Source: Thermoanaerobacterales bacterium (GTDB taxonomy: Bacteria; Bacillota; Thermosediminibacteria; Thermosediminibacterales; Tepidanaerobacteraceae). From it: DNA of 64,000 bases. The notes beneath the pieces were generated by a model. That model was not told the DNA's origin, did not search any database, and was given only the letters and a program-made list of their open reading frames with translations. Numbering within the stretch: position 1 is the first letter of the stretch; each line of letters starts with the position of its first letter. Made by a program: the position numbers and the translations under genes. This document shows, piece after piece, positions 62,106 through 64,000 of the stretch. The stretch covers positions 62,001-126,000 of the forward strand of contig DUMA01000022.1 of the NCBI GenBank assembly GCA_012840135.1, read 5' to 3'.

Positions 62106-63050
62106 TCAATTATTCAATATTGCTGATTTAAGCAAATTAATTGATCCCTTATCGGGAACAAAAATAAACTCAATAATATCTTTTTCATCTTTAAATGGCA
62201 TCACTTCTTTTTTTCTGCCGGGAGAAACTATAATTACATCAACATTTTGAACAAATTCTTTTATTTCATCAGAATGAGTGGATGTTTCAATTGAAATATT
62301 ATCGAAGCAGAGACCTGCCTCAAAAATGGCATTTTTCACCTTCTCAGCAAAATTTTGTGAAATAGATAAAATACCTACACGATTGCTTCTGTTAATTCTG
62401 GCTATTTTTATTATGCTCTCCAGCTGAGGACTTAAAGCCACCGGCAGAATTTTTATATTTTTATCTTTAATTAATGCCTTAACTTCATCTACATGAAAAA
62501 AAGTTGTTACTATGAAATCATGAGATTCAATAGTTTTATTGATTTCTTCGATATTTTTTTTAAAATCCTGAAGCAAAATTGGGGTAATAGCAACTCCCGC
62601 TCCCAGTTCGAGCTCTTTACAAAAATAATCCAACTGTTCTTTGTTGCATTCTATAAAAACCAGTTTTATCTTCTTTAATTCCTGAATATATCTATTTATT
62701 CTTGCTCTACACAAATCCAAAAACTCTTCTGGTTTAATACCTGCTTTTACTGAGGTCTGAATACAGTAATCTATGTTTTCTATAAGTCTGTCGATCTGAA
62801 AGTCATTTTTTGCTGAATTTGTAGCTGTAACAAAAGTACCCTTTCCCTGATGGGATGTTATTATTCCTTCTCTTTCCAATTCTTTATATGCCAAACTGAC
62901 AGTTTTTCTACTGACATCAAGGATTTTTGCCAGTTCTCTTTCCGTTGGGAGCTTATGTCCAATTGTCCATTTTTTTTCATCAATATTTCTTTTAATGTAC
63001 TGTTTTACCTGTAAATATAGAGGAGTTTTTTGCACTTTAAATTGAATCAT
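62106..63050 (-). CDS. GntR-family regulator with unusual effector domain
   Basis: A 314-residue regulator. Residues 1-75 are a GntR winged helix (LYLQVKQYIKRNIDEKKW; LPTERELAKILDVSRKTVSLAYKELEREG; GKGTFV). The rest is not the usual UTRA or FCD fold; it is alpha/beta with receptor-like strands (KLVFIECN, FIVTTFF, VGILSIS, VDVIIVSPG), reminiscent of a periplasmic-binding/Lac-type or response-regulator-like effector domain. The operon layout implies that it controls set 2 and itself; the effector is unknown. ATG 63050 has GGGGG 8 bp upstream. Confidence 0.87.
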   Translation of the reverse strand: MIQFKVQKTPLYLQVKQYIKRNIDEKKWTIGHKLPTERELAKILDVSRKTVSLAYKELEREGIITSHQGKGTFVTATNSAKNDFQIDRLIENIDYCIQTSVKAGIKPEEFLDLCRARINRYIQELKKIKLVFIECNKEQLDYFCKELELGAGVAITPILLQDFKKNIEEINKTIESHDFIVTTFFHVDEVKALIKDKNIKILPVALSPQLESIIKIARINRSNRVGILSISQNFAEKVKNAIFEAGLCFDNISIETSTHSDEIKEFVQNVDVIIVSPGRKKEVMPFKDEKDIIEFIFVPDKGSINLLKSAILNN

Positions 63051-63068
63051 CAAACCAGCCCCCGATAA

Positions 63069-63090
63069 AATGGCTCTTTTATGGACCATT
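63069..63090 (-). promoter_or_regulatory. Possible GntR operator
   Basis: AATGG-N12-CCATT inverted repeat in the leader of the regulator gene, between the -10 element and the start codon; a position suited to autorepression. Confidence 0.35.
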
Positions 63091-63108
63091 AAATCCTTTT
63101 TACAATTT

Positions 63109-63114
63109 ATTATA
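63109..63114 (-). promoter_or_regulatory. -10 element of the gntR-kor operon
   Basis: TATAAT on the minus strand, 59 bp before the GntR start; the -35 region is weak (GGATTT at 17 bp). Confidence 0.45.
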
Positions 63115-63157
63115 TTCTACTTATAACGTGAAAATCCTGCTAAAATGATAAAAAAAT

Positions 63158-63193
63158 ATAAAAAAAATAAGCCAATTACAAAATTGGCTTATT
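63158..63193 (-). terminator. Terminator of the PHP gene
   Basis: AATAAGCCAATT and its complement form a perfect 12-bp stem with a 4-nt loop; on the minus strand a T tract follows. Confidence 0.88.
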
Positions 63194-63207
63194 GTATACA
63201 TTGAGTC

Positions 63208-64000
63208 CTACATACAACATTTGTTTTTTTCGTATTTTAATTCCAATACAAATTCCCGCGGGATATCCAGAGTTCCGAGCAAGAGCGGTGTTTCCCCATG
63301 ACTGTCGGAGCCGCCAGTCATCAACAGTTTCTTTTCGGAAGCAATATTCATATAATATTTTACCTGTTCCATATTATGGTCCTTATGGTATACTTCAATG
63401 CCCATAATGCCATAATCGATCAATTCATTTATAATCTGCTTTTTGCCCAGCAATCCCGGATGAGCGAGGACCGGGATCCCATTGCTCAGTTTTATTATAT
63501 CCACAGCATCGAAAGGAGTTATTTTGTATCTGGGGACATATGCTGGCCTTCCGGGATTTAGAAACTTATCAAAAGCATCTTCAATAGAATTAGCATATCC
63601 TTTATCTATCAACGCCCTTGCTACATGAGGCCTGCCTATGGATGGGCCCTGAGCTCTCGATTTGATTTCTTCGAAGGTGATATTGATTCCAAGTTGTATT
63701 AACTTTTCAGTTATTTTTCGGGTCCGTTCTATTCTTTTTTGCAAAAGATCCGACAGTTTTTTCTTAAGTTCAACGTTATTATATTCTATAAAATACCCGA
63801 GGATATGTACTTCCTGATCGCTATAATAAGTATTTATTTCTATACCGGGAATCACTTCTATGTTCTTATATTTCCGAGATTCTTCTATAGCATAGGGGAT
63901 CCCTTCTACCGTATCGTGATCAGTTATGGCTATTGCCCTTAATCCCATTTCATGGGATATTTTTACTACCTCCGCCGGCGTAAGTCTTCCATCTGAGAAT
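63208..64000 (-). CDS. PHP-domain metal-dependent phosphoesterase, 5' end cut off
   Basis: About 264 residues are visible; the frame runs off the right edge. The PHP signature is seen in order: FSDGRLTPAEVV, AIAITDHDTVEG, IPGIEINT, VLAHPGLLG and GGSDSHGE, all metal-binding. The organisation with an inserted helical segment (residues about 90-150) matches the TrpH/YciV group, which hydrolyses 3',5'-nucleotide bisphosphates or the 5' end of short RNAs. The frame continues upstream of ATG 63948, so that ATG is internal. The final CysCysMet is unusual. Confidence 0.88.
   Translation of the reverse strand, partial: FSDGRLTPAEVVKISHEMGLRAIAITDHDTVEGIPYAIEESRKYKNIEVIPGIEINTYYSDQEVHILGYFIEYNNVELKKKLSDLLQKRIERTRKITEKLIQLGINITFEEIKSRAQGPSIGRPHVARALIDKGYANSIEDAFDKFLNPGRPAYVPRYKITPFDAVDIIKLSNGIPVLAHPGLLGKKQIINELIDYGIMGIEVYHKDHNMEQVKYYMNIASEKKLLMTGGSDSHGETPLLLGTLDIPREFVLELKYEKNKCCM

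Noticed and set aside
1-64000. Search for CRISPR arrays, insertion sequences and phage genes
   Set aside because: No regular spaced repeats, no transposase, integrase or terminal inverted repeats found; the region looks like a stable core chromosome.

Overview
The window reads as chromosomal DNA of a low-GC, strictly anaerobic, spore-forming Firmicute (class Clostridia, probably a Thermoanaerobacterales/Thermosediminibacter-Tepidanaerobacter type; the genus is a guess). The pointers are an IspH-ribosomal protein S1 fusion, SpoVK, many TTG/GTG starts behind strong Shine-Dalgarno sequences, ferredoxin-dependent 2-oxoacid oxidoreductases, and a Na+-pumping biotin decarboxylase. Coding density is high, no intergenic gap exceeds about 300 bp, and I see no insertion sequence, prophage or CRISPR array.

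Left part, + strand (1-16.1 kb): an unrecognised gene end and a ProC/TyrA-like dehydrogenase; a two-gene flavoprotein unit (PyrK-like FAD/2Fe-2S protein plus FAD oxidoreductase); rluB and a GNAT gene; polyamine genes speE-speB (speD lies 9 kb away); an ABC ATPase with an extra C-terminal domain; a BaiN/HI0933 flavoprotein; then the block aroH-cmk-plsC-ispH/rpsA-fni, speD and an orphan cheR. Between speD and cheR lies a possible small C-rich RNA.

Middle part, + strand (16.3-34.9 kb): a four-tRNA cluster (CAT, Thr, Tyr, Lys), three tandem M42 aminopeptidases, a PrpR-type sigma-54 activator whose natural start seems to be an AUA codon, and a sigma-54 promoter 3 bp after it that drives a four-subunit 2-oxoacid:ferredoxin oxidoreductase plus an aminotransferase. 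Together these form a peptide-to-amino acid-to-acyl-CoA module. After it come a Cys-rich protein with a sequestered ribosome site, a TPR protein, surE, a small ypmA-like gene, a double P-loop ATPase, a lipoprotein, an aspartate-type aminotransferase, purB, a zinc-ribbon protein, tRNA-Trp (minus) and lexA.

Right part, minus strand (35-64 kb): the conserved Firmicute block miaB-ylbF-mutS-mutL-miaA-hfq-spoVK-ynbB, in which a small GTPase, a miniature UbiA-like membrane protein and a small membrane zinc-motif protein stand between spoVK and ynbB; udg, vanW and a GNAT; then a complete methylmalonyl-CoA module (split mutase, MeaB, epimerase, carboxyltransferase, OadG/delta, biotin carrier, Na+ pump beta, OadA); gdhA; a second, paralogous 2-oxoacid:ferredoxin oxidoreductase behind a GntR regulator; and a PHP-domain phosphoesterase running off the right edge.

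Metabolically the genes fit an amino-acid/peptide fermenter: peptidases release amino acids, aminotransferases with GdhA give 2-oxoacids, two ferredoxin oxidoreductases make acyl-CoAs, and the methylmalonyl-CoA branch interconverts succinyl- and propionyl-CoA while coupling decarboxylation to a sodium gradient.
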